This document shows, in pieces, positions 1 through 9,832 of a stretch of DNA of 64,000 bases (its first letter is position 1; every line of letters starts with the position of its first letter). The notes beneath the pieces were generated by a model. It was not told the origin of the DNA, made no database searches, and saw only the letters and a program-made list of their open reading frames with translations. Source of the DNA: Arachis hypogaea (Eukaryota > Streptophyta > Magnoliopsida > Fabales > Fabaceae); NCBI RefSeq assembly GCF_003086295.3, contig NC_092055.1:120953192-121017191 (forward strand), read 5' to 3'. The translations under genes and the position numbers were made by a program.

Positions 1-792
1 TGAATGTGATGATCCGTGACACTCATCATCATTCTCACCTATGAACATGTGCCTGACAACCACCTCTGTTCTATTAGCAATGGCTTGAATGCGTATCTCT
101 TGGGTTTCTAATCTAAGAATGGAACCTTCTTGGTATAGGCTAGAATTATTGGCGGCCATTCCTGAGATCCGGAACGTCAAAAGCTTGTCTGTGGTATTCT
201 GAGTAGGATCTGGGAAGAAATGACTGTGACGAGCTTCAAACTCGCGATTGTGGGGCGTGTGACAGACGCAAAAGGATCAATGGATCCTATTCCGACATGA
301 TTGAGAACCGACAGATGATTAGCCGTGCGGTGACAGTGCATTTGGAACGTTTTCACTAAGAGGACGGGAAGTAGCCATTGACAACGGTGATGCCCAACAT
401 AAAGCTTGCCATGGAAAGGAGTATGAATGATTGGAAGAAGGCAATAGGAAAGCAAAGGTTCAGGGGGAACAAAGCATCTTCATACGCTTATCTGAAATTC
501 CAACCAAAGAATTACATAAGTATCTCTATCTTTATTTTATGTTTTATTTATCTTTTAATTATCAATTCTCCATCACCATCTGAATTCGCTTGACTGAGAT
601 TTACAAGGTGACCATAGCTTGCTTCAAGCCGACAGTCTCCGTGGGATCGACCCTTACTCACGTAAGGTTTATTACTTGGACGACCCAGTGCACTTGCTGG
701 TTAGTTGTGCGGAATTGTGACAAAGTGTGATTCACGTTTAAGAGCTCCAAGTCCTTTGGCGCCATTTTTGATGATCACAATTTCGCATACCA
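1..792 (+). repeat. 5' LTR of element O, 3' portion
   Basis: Matches 16573-17368 with only scattered substitutions and ends ...ATACCA, six bases before a primer-binding site. It contains the conserved U5 box at 635-704 and, near its end, a primer-site-like fossil (TTTGGCGCCATT, about 768-780). U3 and the TATA box lie upstream of the window. Confidence 0.9.
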
Positions 793-798
793 AGTTTT

Positions 799-816
799 TG
801 GTGCCGTTGCCGGGGA
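799..816 (+). promoter_or_regulatory. Primer-binding site of O (tRNA-Asp type)
   Basis: TGGTGCCGTTGCCGGGGA differs at one position (C to T at base 4) from the exact TGGCGCCGTTGCCGGGGA found in H and F on the minus strand. That 18-mer is known in Athila/Calypso-type elements as complementary to the 3' end of tRNA-Asp. It lies just after the LTR end. Confidence 0.85.
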
Positions 817-1524
817 TTGTTCGAATTTGGACAACTGACGGTTCATCTTGTTGCTTAGATTAGGTACTTTTCAGAATTTTTAAGAATGGATTCTAGAGTT
901 TCAAGGTGATGTTCTTATCATCACAAAAGCTGATTGATTCTCATCAATTTAGCTGCTGAATGTAATGTCCTACTGAAGCTTGGCCAAACATGTCTAATCT
1001 TTTTAGACTGAAGCTTTAGACTAACATTGCATGATTCTTGGAATTCTTATTAAAAGTTTTGATTCTCTTTATTTTCTTTTCCATATAAGTTTCGAAAATC
1101 ACAAAAAAATTTATAAAACCATGAAAATCAAAAATATTTTATGTTTCTTGTTTGAGTCTATTATCAATTTTTAAGTTTGGTGTCAATTGCATGTTTCTAT
1201 TCTTCTTGCATTTTTCAAATATATGCATTATGTTCTTCATTGATCTTCAAGTTGTTCTTGATGATTTCAGTGCTCTGATCTTTAAATTCTCTTGTTTTGT
1301 GTGTTTTGTTGTTTCTTACATGCATTTTCAATTTGTTATAGTCCTTAGTATACAAACTTCTAAGTTTGGTGTCTTGCATGCATTGTTTATTTGATCTTAG
1401 TTGCATTTTTTATTATTTCTCATCATTAAAAATTCAAAAATATTTTCAAAATTGTGTCTTTTCAAGTCAATAATACAAAGAATTGAAGATTCAGAACAGT
1501 CAGCAGAGAAATCAAACAGAAAAA

Positions 1525-1671
1525 GCTGGGCGTTCAAAATGGTCAGTGAAGAAGGAAAACTGGCGTTTAAACGCCAGCCAGGGTACCTGGCTGGGCGTTT
1601 AATGCCCAAAAAGGTAGAATTTTGGGTGTTAAACGCCAGAATGGATGCCATTCTGGGCGTTTAACGCCAGG
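1525..1671 (+). repeat. Palindrome array type 1 in O leader
   Basis: Contains the perfect 18-bp palindrome CTGGCGTTTAAACGCCAG (1560-1577), the near-palindrome GGGCGTTTAATGCCC and GGGCGTTTAACGCCAG, separated by 15-30 bp. The same motif class recurs in the LTRs and internal spacers of O, X, G, H and J. Confidence 0.85.
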
Positions 1672-2395
1672 ATGACACTAGAGGGAAGATTTTGTTTTTA
1701 ATTCAAATTTTTTTCAAATCTTCATAATCTTTCAAAATCAAATCTTTTTCAAATCATATTTTTTCAATCATATCTCTTCAAAATCAATTTCTTTCTATTT
1801 TTTTTATTTATTACTATTTTTGAAAATTAATGATTTACTTCAAAAATTTTCAAGTTGTTACTTGCCTATTAAGAAAGGATCAAATTTTAAAATTTTAAGA
1901 ATCATATCTTTTAATTTCTTGTTAGTCAAGTAATCAACTTTAATTTTAAAACTTTCTCTTTTTAAATTGATTTTCAATCATATCTTCTCAATCACATATT
2001 TTTCAAAATTAACTCTCAATCATATCTTCTCAATCACATCTTTTTCAAAATTAACTCTCAATCATATCTTCTCTCAATCACATATTTTTCAAAATTAACT
2101 CTCAATCATATCTTTTTGATTTCTAATTTCAAAATCTTTTTCAAAATCACTTAATGTCTTTCCCAATTTTAGTTTTCGAAAATCATCAATCAAATTTTCA
2201 AAATTTCTTTTAATTATTTCAAAATCTTTTACTTTAATTTCGAAAATTCTTTCCCTCTTCTCACATCCTTCTATTTAAAGGACTAACACTCCTCCTCAAG
2301 GTACAATTCGAACTCCCTCCTTCTTTGTATGTTCGAATTCTCTTCTATCCACCTCCACCTCCTCCTTCTATTCTTCTTTTCATCTGAAACCTCAA

Positions 2396-2426
2396 GGAAT
2401 CTCTATACTGTGACATAGAGGATTCC
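2396..2426 (+). other. Hairpin just upstream of gag start (O)
   Basis: GGAATCTCTAT pairs with ATAGAGGATTCC (one bulge) around the loop ACTGTGAC. The position-equivalent sequence in X (4617-4647) folds similarly around ACTGTGGT although the stem bases differ. A retroviral-type packaging or dimerisation role is only an inference. Confidence 0.45.
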
Positions 2427-2453
2427 CTACTTTCTTGTTCTCTTCTCTTTCAT

Positions 2454-3062
2454 ATGAGCAGGAACAAAGATAAAGGCATACTTGTTCAAGCTGATCCTGA
2501 ACCTAAAAGGACCTTGAAGAGAAAGCTAAGAGAAGCTAAAGAACAATTCTCTTTAGAGGGCCTAACAGAGCTTTTCAAGGAAGAAGAAACCATGACAGCC
2601 GAAAACAACAATGCCAACAATGCAAGGAAGGTGCTTGGTGACTTTACTGCACCTACTTCCGATTTCTATGGGAGAAGCATCTCAATCCCTGCCATTGGAG
2701 CAAACAACTTTGAGCTTAAGCCTCAATTAGTTTCTCTAATGCAACAGAATTGCAAGTTTCATGGACTTCCATTGGAAGATCCTCATCAGTTCTTAGCCGA
2801 ATTCTTGCAAATCTGTGACACTGTCAAAACCAATGGGGTTGACCCTGAAGTCTACAGACTTATGCTTTTTCCTTTTGCTGTAAGAGACAGAGCTAGGATA
2901 TGGTTGGATTCACAACCTAAAGAAAGCCTGAACTCTTGGAAAAAGCTAGTTAACGCCTTCTTGGCAAAGTTCTTTCCACCTCAAAAATTGAGCAAGCTTA
3001 GAGTGAAAGTCCAAACCTTCAGACAGAAGGAAGGAGAATCCCTCTATGAAGCTTGGGAATGA
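2454..3062 (+). pseudogene. gag: Truncated gag of element O
   Basis: Codes for 202 residues from ATG 2454. They align with the N-terminal 200 residues of the gag-pro protein of X (4688-7015), including the Retrotrans_gag core with FHGLPLEDPHQFLAEFLQIC and RARIWLDSQPK. The match ends abruptly at EAWE, where a TGA (3060-3062) is created by the junction with the X leader. Everything that should follow (rest of gag, protease) is missing. The break is explained by a deletion that also removed the 5' LTR of X. The protein would have been a capsid-like structural protein of the virus-like particle; here it is a remnant. Confidence 0.85.
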
Positions 3063-4687
3063 GTATGTCAGGCGTGTCATGTCTGAATTACATGCTGAAG
3101 CTTGGCTGGCCATTGGCCATGTCTAGTGTTTTGGACCGGAGCTTTCATTGAAAGCTTGGCTGGCTAGTGAGCCATGTCTAATTCTTGGACTGAAGCTTTA
3201 GACTAACAGTGCAAGATTCCTGGAATTCATATTAAAAATTTTGGAATCCTTATTTTCATTTTTCAATTAATTTTCGAAAAAAAAATCCAAAAAATTAGAA
3301 AATCATAAAAATCCAAAAACATTTTTTGTGTTTCTTGTTTGAGTCATGAGTCATGTCATAAGTTTGGTGTCATTTGCATGTGCATCTTGTATTTTTCGAA
3401 AATTTCATGCATTCATGGTGTTCTTCATGATCTTCAAGTTGTTCTTGGTAAGTCTTCTTGTTTGATCTTGATGATTTTTTGTTTTGTGTCTTTTATTATT
3501 TTTCATATGCATTCTTGAATTCTTAGTGTCTAAGCATTAAAGAATTCTAAGTTTGGTGTCTTGCATGTTTTCTTTGCATCAAAATTTTTCAAAATTGTGT
3601 CTATGATGTTCATCTTGACATTCATAGTGTTCTTGGTGTTCATCTTGACATTCATAGCATTCTTGCATGCATTCATTGTTTTGATCTAAAAATTTCATGC
3701 ATTGCATAATTTTCATGTTTTTCATAAAAATTTCAAAAATCAAAAAAATATCTTTCCCTTTTTCTCTCATCAAATTCGAAAATTGAGTTGACTTTTTCAA
3801 AAATTTTTAAAATCAAGTTGTTTCTTATGAGTCAAATCAAATTTTCAGTTTGAAAATCTTATCTTTTTCAAAATCTTTTTCAAAAATCAAATATTTTTCA
3901 AAATTCTTAGTTATTTTCGAAAATTCCAAAAATATTTTTCAAAAATCTTTTTCTTATTTTTATATCAAATTTTCGAAAATAACATAATCAATTAATGTTT
4001 TGATTCAAAAATTTGAAGTTTGTTACTTGCTTGTTAAGAAAGATTCAAACTTTGAATTCTAGAATCATATCTTGTGATTTCTTATGAATCAAGTCATTAA
4101 TTGTGATTTTAAAAATCAAATCTTTTTCAAAAACTAAATTCTATCATATCTTTTCAAAAATATCTTCTCATTTTACCTTTTTCAAAAAGTTGGTTTCAAA
4201 ATATCTTTTCTAACCTCCTAACTTCTTATCTTTTCAAAATTTGTTTCAACTAACTAACTAACTTTTTGTTTGTTTCTTAACTTTTTCAAAACTACCTAAC
4301 TAACTCTCTCTCTCTCTAATTTTCGAAAATATCTTCCCTCTTTTTCAAAAATTTCTTTTTAATTAACTAATTATTCTTATTTTTATTTTTGATTTTAAAA
4401 AAAAAATTTTCGAAAAATACTAACATTTTTCAAAAACCATTTTCGAAAATCACTAACTCTTTTTCAAAAATATTTTTCGAAAATTATCCCTCTCCCATCT
4501 TATTCTATTTATTCATTCATCTACTAACATCTCATCTCACATCTCAACCCTCCTCACAGTTGTGTTTCTTCCATTATATTACATTCTTTGTCTCCCCCTT
4601 TTCTTCCACTTACAAAGGGATCCCTATACTGTGGTATAAAGGATCTCTATTATTATTATTATTTTTCTGTGCCCTCTTCTTTGTCAT
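3063..4687 (+). other. 5' leader of X (truncated)
   Basis: AT-rich non-coding leader homologous to 955-2453, without the palindrome array. It carries AAGTTTGGTGT copies near 3360 and 3550, short 'gttcttcatgatcttcaagttgttctt'-like repeats, many 'tttttcaaaa' tracts, and a TATAAAGG at about 4635, some 50 bp before the gag ATG. A hairpin-like inverted repeat covers 4617-4647. Confidence 0.7.
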
Positions 4688-7015
4688 ATGAGCAGGAGCA
4701 AGGATAAGAACATTCTTGTGGAAGCAGATCCAGAACCTGAAAGGACTCTGAAAAGGAAACTAAGAGAAGCTAAAATACAACAATCCAGAGATAACCTTTC
4801 AGAAATTTTTGAACAGGAAGAGGAGATGGCAGCCGAAAATAATAATAATGTAAGGAAGATGCTTGGTGACTTTACTGCACCTAATTCCAATTTACATGGA
4901 AGAAGCATCTCCATTCCTGCCATTGGAGCAAACAACTTTGAGCTGAAATCTCAATTAGTTTCTCTGATGCAGCAGAACTGCAAGTTTCATGGACTTCCAT
5001 CTGAAGATCCTTTTCAGTTCTTAACTGAATTCTTGCAGATATGTGATACTGTTAAGACTAATGGAGTAGATCCTGAAGTCTACAGGCTCATGCTTTTCCC
5101 CTTTGCTGTAAGAGACAGAGCTAGATTATGGTTGGATTCTCAACCCAAAGACAGCCTGAACTCTTGGGATAAGCTGGTCACGGCTTTCTTAGCCAAGTAC
5201 TTTCCTCCTCAAAAGATGAGCAAGCTTAGAGCTGATGTTCAAACCTTCAGACAGAAAGAAGGTGAATCCCTCTATGAAGCTTGGGAAAGATACAAACAGT
5301 TGACCAAAAAGTGTCCTTCTGACATGCTTTCAGAATGGACCATCCTGGATATATTCTATGATGGTTTATCTGAGCTATCAAAAATGTCACTGGACACTTC
5401 TGCAGGTGGATCCATTCACCTAAAGAAAATGCCTGCAGAAGCTCAAGAACTCATTGACATGGTTGCTAATAACCAGTTCATGTACACTTTTGAAAGGAAT
5501 CCTGTGAGTAATGGGACGCCTATGAAGAAGGGAGTTCTTGAAGTTGATACTCTGAATGCCATATTGGCTCAGAATAAAATATTGACTCAGCAAGTCAATA
5601 TGATCTCTCAGAGTCTGCATGGAATGCAAGCTGCATCCAACAGTACTCAAGAGGCTTCTTATGAAGAAGAAGCTTATGATCCTGAGAACCCTGCAATAGC
5701 AGAGGTGAATTACTTAGGTGAACCTTATGGAAACACCTATAACTCATCATGGAGAAATCATCCAAATTTCTCATGGAAGGATCAAAAGCCTCAACAAGGC
5801 TTTAATAATGGTGGAAGAAACATGTTTAACAATAATAAACCTTTTCCATCATCCACTCAGCAACAGACAGAGAACTCTGAACAAAATGCTTCTAATTTAG
5901 CAAATCTAGTCTCTGATCTATCCAAGGCCACTGTGAGCTTCATGAATGAAACAAGGTCTTCCATTAGAAATTTGGAAGCACAAGTGGGCCAGCTGAGTAA
6001 AAGGATCACTGAAATCCCTCCCAGTACTCTCCCAAGCAATACAGAAGAGAACCCAAAAGGAGAGTGCAAGGCCATTGACATAAGCACCATGGCCGAACCT
6101 ACAAGGGGAGTAGAGAATGCAAATCCCAAGGAGGAAGACCTCCTGGGACGTCCAGTGATCAATAAGGAGCTTCCCTCTGAGGAACAAAAGGACTCTGAGG
6201 CTCATCTAGAGACCATAGAGATTCCATTGAACCTCCTTATGCCCTTCATGAGCTCTGATGAGTATTCCTCTTCTGAAGAGAATGAGGATGTTACTGAAGA
6301 GAAAACTGCCAAGTTTCTTGGTGCAATCATGAAGCTGAATGCCAAATTATTTGGCATTGATACTTGGGAAGTTGAACCTCCCTTGTTCATCAATGAACTA
6401 AGTGATCTGGATCAACTGACATTGCCTCAGAAGAGACAGGATCCTGGAAAGTTCATAATACCCTGTACCATAGGCACCATGATCTTTAAGGCTCTATGTG
6501 ACCTTGGTTCAGGAAGAAACCTCATGCCCCTCTCTGTAATAGAGAAACTGGGAATCTATGGGGTGCAAGCTACTAAAATCTCATTAGAGATGGCAGACAG
6601 TTCAAGAAAACAGGCTTATGGACAAGTAGAGGACGTGTTAGTAAGGGTTGAAGGCCTTTACATCCCTGTTGATTTCATAGTCCTGGATACTGGAAAGGAA
6701 GAGGATGAATCCATCATCCTAGGAAGACCTTTCCTGGCCACAGTAAGAGCTGTGATTGATGTTGACAGAGGTGAAATAGTCCTTCAATGGAATGAGGACT
6801 CCCTTGTGTTTAAAACTCAAGGATCTCCCTCTGCAACCATGGAGAGGAAGCATGAAAAGCTTCTCTCAAAGCAGAGTCAACCCAAGCCCCCACAGTCAAA
6901 CTCTAAGTTTGGTGTTGGGAGGCCACAACCAAACTCTAAGTTTGGTGTTGAACTCCCATATCCAAACTCTAAGTTTGTTGTTGGAGAGTTTCAACAATGC
7001 TCTGAACATCTGTGA
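4688..7015 (+). CDS. gag-pro: gag-protease polyprotein of element X (no pol)
   Basis: An intact 775-residue ORF starting at ATG 4688. Residues 1-60 are charged (KRKLREAK). Residues 85-235 are the Retrotrans_gag core (FHGLPSEDPFQFLTEFLQIC, RARLWLDSQPKDS, LYEAWERYKQLTKKCPSDML). I see no CCHC zinc knuckle; a Gly/Asn-rich stretch lies near 345-400. The retropepsin-like protease has its catalytic Asp at residue 605 in ALCDLGSG and the flap/hydrophobic motif IILGRPFLA near 677. The tail has three NSKFGV-like repeats. It would form and process the virus-like particle. Related gag-pro proteins run on into RT, but here a stop follows the protease by about 75 residues and no RT is found downstream. It is the longest undamaged ORF in the window. 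The SG in DLGSG, where relatives have DLGAS, might weaken the protease. Confidence 0.88.
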   Translation: MSRSKDKNILVEADPEPERTLKRKLREAKIQQSRDNLSEIFEQEEEMAAENNNNVRKMLGDFTAPNSNLHGRSISIPAIGANNFELKSQLVSLMQQNCKFHGLPSEDPFQFLTEFLQICDTVKTNGVDPEVYRLMLFPFAVRDRARLWLDSQPKDSLNSWDKLVTAFLAKYFPPQKMSKLRADVQTFRQKEGESLYEAWERYKQLTKKCPSDMLSEWTILDIFYDGLSELSKMSLDTSAGGSIHLKKMPAEAQELIDMVANNQFMYTFERNPVSNGTPMKKGVLEVDTLNAILAQNKILTQQVNMISQSLHGMQAASNSTQEASYEEEAYDPENPAIAEVNYLGEPYGNTYNSSWRNHPNFSWKDQKPQQGFNNGGRNMFNNNKPFPSSTQQQTENSEQNASNLANLVSDLSKATVSFMNETRSSIRNLEAQVGQLSKRITEIPPSTLPSNTEENPKGECKAIDISTMAEPTRGVENANPKEEDLLGRPVINKELPSEEQKDSEAHLETIEIPLNLLMPFMSSDEYSSSEENEDVTEEKTAKFLGAIMKLNAKLFGIDTWEVEPPLFINELSDLDQLTLPQKRQDPGKFIIPCTIGTMIFKALCDLGSGRNLMPLSVIEKLGIYGVQATKISLEMADSSRKQAYGQVEDVLVRVEGLYIPVDFIVLDTGKEEDESIILGRPFLATVRAVIDVDRGEIVLQWNEDSLVFKTQGSPSATMERKHEKLLSKQSQPKPPQSNSKFGVGRPQPNSKFGVELPYPNSKFVVGEFQQCSEHL
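6896..6984 (+). repeat. Three tandem PPT-like motifs inside the gag-pro 3' end
   Basis: AAACTCTAAGTTTGGTGTTG occurs twice and a third copy has one change (AAGTTTGTTGTTGG), spaced about 33-36 bp apart and in frame, so they are read as NSKFGV/NSKFVV. The same AAGTTTGGTGTTG stands immediately before the 3' LTR of this family (10936-10948). Confidence 0.8.
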
Positions 7016-7057
7016 GGCTCCATGAGAGCCCACTGTCAAGCTATTGACATTAAAGAA

Positions 7058-7080
7058 GCGCTTGTTGGGAGGCAACCCAA
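7058..7080 (+). other. Post-gag hairpin TTGGG-AGGCAA-CCCAA
   Basis: GCGCTTG followed by a 5-bp stem TTGGG/CCCAA around AGGCAA, 43 bp after the gag-pro stop. Equivalent hairpins with different stem bases occur at 20121-20138, 44655-44672 and 57214-57231. Confidence 0.7.
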
Positions 7081-7220
7081 TTTTTATTTATCTAACTATA
7101 TTTTTCTTAATTATATGTCTTTATAGGATCATAATCATGTGGAGTCACAAAATAACTATAAAAATTGAAAACGGAATCAAAAACAGCAGAAGAAAAATCA
7201 CAGCATGGAAGAGCATCTGT
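7081..7220 (+). other. Spacer between gag-pro and palindrome array (X)
   Basis: AT-rich non-coding sequence. It includes ATCATGTGGAGTCACAAAA (about 7133), the same site into which X inserted in O (12705 onward: ATCATGTGAAGTCACAAAA). No ORF. Confidence 0.6.
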
Positions 7221-7393
7221 CTGGCGTTCAGCGCCAGAACAGAGCATGGTTCTGGCGCTGAACGCCTAAAATGGGCAGCTTCTGGGCGCTGAACGCCAGA
7301 ACAGGCATGGTTCTGGCGTTCAACGCCAGAAATGGCACACAAATGGGCATTGAACGCCCAAAATGGCCACCAACCTGGCGCTGAACGCCTAGA
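7221..7393 (+). repeat. Palindrome array type 1 in X, upstream of ORF2
   Basis: About seven units such as CTGGCGTTCAGCGCCAG, CTGGCGCTGAACGCC and CTGGCGTTCAACGCCAG, separated by 10-20 bp. It precedes a C/T-rich leader for ORF2, as in O (12795) and G (40124). Confidence 0.88.
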
Positions 7394-7705
7394 GTTGTGT
7401 GCAAAGGCATTTTTACATGCCTAATGGGTGCAGGGATGTAAATCCTTGAACACCTCAGGATCTGTGGACCCCACAGGATCCACTCAGGATCTGTGGACCC
7501 CACAGGATCCCCACCTACCTCCACTCACTTCTTCTCACCACTTTCTTTCACACAACCCCATAAACACTCTTCCCCAAAAACCTTCACCAATCACCTCAAT
7601 CTCTCTTCCCCATCACCTCTTCACCACTCACATCCATCCACTCTTCCCCATAAACCTACCTCATAAACTCCACCTACCTTCAAAATTCAAAACCAATTTT
7701 CCACC
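7394..7705 (+). other. C/T-rich ORF2 leader of X, truncated
   Basis: Homologous to 12986-13220 of O (CAGGATC..GTGGACCCCACAGGATCC, then CCTCAATCTCTCTTCCCC). Homology stops at 'ccacccaaa'. In O the following 240 bp hold a TATA box and a hairpin before ORF2; here that stretch is replaced by an inverted LTR fragment. A short C-rich open frame (about 7428-7742) has no support as a gene. Confidence 0.7.
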
Positions 7706-8671
7706 CAAAAACTTGGTACGCGAAATCGTGATTACACTTTAATTATGTAAAATTCATTGCTCTTTCTTTCCCTGGAAATGGCGCCAAAAACATGATGCCA
7801 AGACCATGGTTCACAACTCCGTGTAACTAACCAGCAAGTGCACTGGGTCGTCCAAGTAATACCTTACGTGAGTAAGGGTCGAATCCCACGGAGATTGTTG
7901 GTATGAAGCAAGCTATGGTCACCTTGCAAATCTCAGTTAGGCAGATATAAATTGATAATGGTGTTTTCGAATAATAATTAATAGAATAGGGATAGAAATA
8001 CTTATGTAATTCATTGGTGAGAATTTCAGATAAGCGAATGGAGATGCCTTCATTCCTCTGAACCTCTGCTTTCCTGCTATCTTCATCCAATCAGTCTTAC
8101 TCCTTTCCATGGCTGGCTTTATGTGATACATCACCACTGTCAATGGCTACTTTCGATCATCTCTCGGGAAAATGATCCAATGCCCTATCACGGCACGGCT
8201 AATCGTCTGGAGGCATCACCCTTGTCAGTGGCTTCATCTTATCCTTTCAGTGAAAATGGTCAACGCACCCTGTCATGGCACGGCTATTCATCTGTCGGTT
8301 CTCGATCATGCTGGAATAGGATTTACTATCCTTTTGCTTCTGTCACTAACGCCCTGCAATCGCGAGTTTGGAGCTCGTCACAGTCATTCAATCATTGAAT
8401 CCTACTCGGAATACCACAGACAAGGTTTAGACTTTCCGGATTCTCTTGAATGTCGCCATCATTCTAGCTTACGCCACGAAGATTCTGATTAAGAGATCTA
8501 AGAGATACTCATTCAGTCGAAGGTAGAACGGAAGTGGTTGTTAGGCACGCGTTCATAGAGAATGATGATGATTATCATGTTCATCACATTCAGGTTGAAG
8601 AGCGAATGAATATCTTAGAAGCGAAATAAAATGAATTGAATAGAAAATAGTAGTACTTTGCATTAATCTTT
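7706..8671 (-). repeat. Inverted LTR fragment inside X
   Basis: The reverse complement matches about 11750-12700, the downstream half of the X-type LTR, including its peculiar ending (GGCGCCATTTCCAGGGA ... CGCGTACCA). On the minus strand it continues eight bases past the LTR end into AGTTTTTG, the normal LTR-to-primer-site flank. Both junctions show short microhomology (CCAAA at the left, TTT at the right). It carries the U5 box (7827-7894) but no TATA box. Confidence 0.85.
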
Positions 8672-8683
8672 CCATTACCATTG

Positions 8684-9832
8684 ATGGCACCTAAGACCGG
8701 AGAATCCTCTAGAAAGGGGAAAGGGAAGACAAAAGCTTCCACATCCGAGTCATGGAAGATAGAAAGGTTCATCTCCAAAGCCCATCAAGACCACTTCTAT
8801 GATGTTGTGGCCAAGAAGAAGGTGATCCCCGAGGTCCCTTTCAAACTCAAAAGAAATGAGTATCCGGAGATCCGACATGAAATCCAAAGAAGAGGTTGGG
8901 AAGTTCTAACAAATCCCATCCAACAAGTCGGCATCCTAATGGTTCAAGAGTTCTATGCTAATGCATGGATCACCAAGAACCATGATCAAAGTAAGAACCC
9001 GGATCCAAAGAACTATGTTACAATGGTTCAGGGGAAATACTTAGATTTTAGTCCGGAGAATGTGAGGTTGGCGTTTAACTTGCCCATGATGCAAGGAGAT
9101 GAACGCCCCTACACTAGAAGGGTCAACTTTAATCAAAGGTTGGACCAAGTCCTTATAGACATATGTGTAGAAGGAGCTCAATGGAAGATTGACTCCAAAG
9201 GCAAGCCGGTTCAACTAAGAAGATTGGACCTCAAGCCTGTAGCTAGAGGATGGTTGGAGTTCATTCAATGCTCAATCATTCCCACTAGCAACCGGTCTGA
9301 AGTTACTATAGACCGGGCCATCATGATCCATAGCATCATGATTGGAGAAGAGGTGGAAGTTCATGAGATTATACCTCAAGAACTCTACAAGGTGGCTGAC
9401 AAGTCCTCCACTATGGCAAGGTTAGCCTTTCCTCACCTCATTTGCCACCTATGCAATTCGGCTGGGATTGACATAGAGGGAGATATCCTCATTAAAGAGG
9501 ACAAGCCCATCACTAAGAAAAAGATGGAGCAAGCAAGAGAGCCCAGTCATGGAGCTCAAGAGGCGCAAGAAGCTCATTTCCATGAGATCCCGGAGATGCC
9601 TCAAATGCACTTTCCTCCACAAAATTATTGGGAGCAAATCAACACCTCCCTAGGAGAATTGAGTTCCAATATGGGACAACTAAGGGTGGAACATCAAGAG
9701 CACTCCATCATGCTTCATGAAATAAGAGAAGATCAAAAAGCAATGAGGGAGGAGCAACAAAGACAAGGAAGAGACATAGAAGAGCTCAAGGACATCATTG
9801 GTTCCTCAAGAAGGAAACGCCACCATCACTAA
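8684..9832 (+). CDS. ORF2 of X: putative plant transposon protein (Transposase_32-like)
   Basis: Intact 382-residue protein from ATG 8684 (MAPKTGESSRK). Layout: basic N-terminus (1-20), then a conserved core at about 30-260 with HQDHFYDVVAKKKVIPEVPF, VQEFYANAWITKNHD, GKYLDFSPENVRLAFNLPMM, RRVNFNQRLDQVL, VARGWLEFIQ and FPHLICHLCNSAGID. The C-terminus is charged and heptad-like, ending RKRHHH. The core matches what databases call 'putative plant transposon protein domain'. Despite that name I see no DDE or RNase H-fold catalytic motif, so its function is unknown. It sits in the position where Athila elements carry an env-like ORF, but no signal peptide or membrane segment is visible. Its normal leader and presumed promoter have been replaced by the inverted LTR fragment. 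Confidence 0.8.
   Translation: MAPKTGESSRKGKGKTKASTSESWKIERFISKAHQDHFYDVVAKKKVIPEVPFKLKRNEYPEIRHEIQRRGWEVLTNPIQQVGILMVQEFYANAWITKNHDQSKNPDPKNYVTMVQGKYLDFSPENVRLAFNLPMMQGDERPYTRRVNFNQRLDQVLIDICVEGAQWKIDSKGKPVQLRRLDLKPVARGWLEFIQCSIIPTSNRSEVTIDRAIMIHSIMIGEEVEVHEIIPQELYKVADKSSTMARLAFPHLICHLCNSAGIDIEGDILIKEDKPITKKKMEQAREPSHGAQEAQEAHFHEIPEMPQMHFPPQNYWEQINTSLGELSSNMGQLRVEHQEHSIMLHEIREDQKAMREEQQRQGRDIEELKDIIGSSRRKRHHH

Larger units (their letters stand above)
817..2453 (+). other. 5' untranslated leader of O
   Basis: AT-rich, with no credible ORF. It contains two copies of the motif AAGTTTGGTGT (about 1173 and 1361), the palindrome array 1525-1671, repeated 'tcaatcatatctt' tracts (about 1960-2130) and a weak TATA-like CTATTTAAAGG (about 2271). 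A hairpin (2396-2426) sits just before the gag start. The leader of X (3063-4687) is homologous from about base 955 onward. Confidence 0.75.

Noticed and set aside
5857..6205. Antisense open frames across gag-pro of X
   Set aside because: They are shadows of the 775-residue sense ORF.
7221..7393. Regularly spaced short palindromes resembling a CRISPR array
   Set aside because: Units vary, spacers are short and unequal, no cas genes are present, and the sequence is plant retrotransposon DNA.
8684..9832. ORF2 as a DNA transposase of a cut-and-paste element
   Set aside because: No terminal inverted repeats flank it and no DDE motif is visible. It always sits inside LTR elements.
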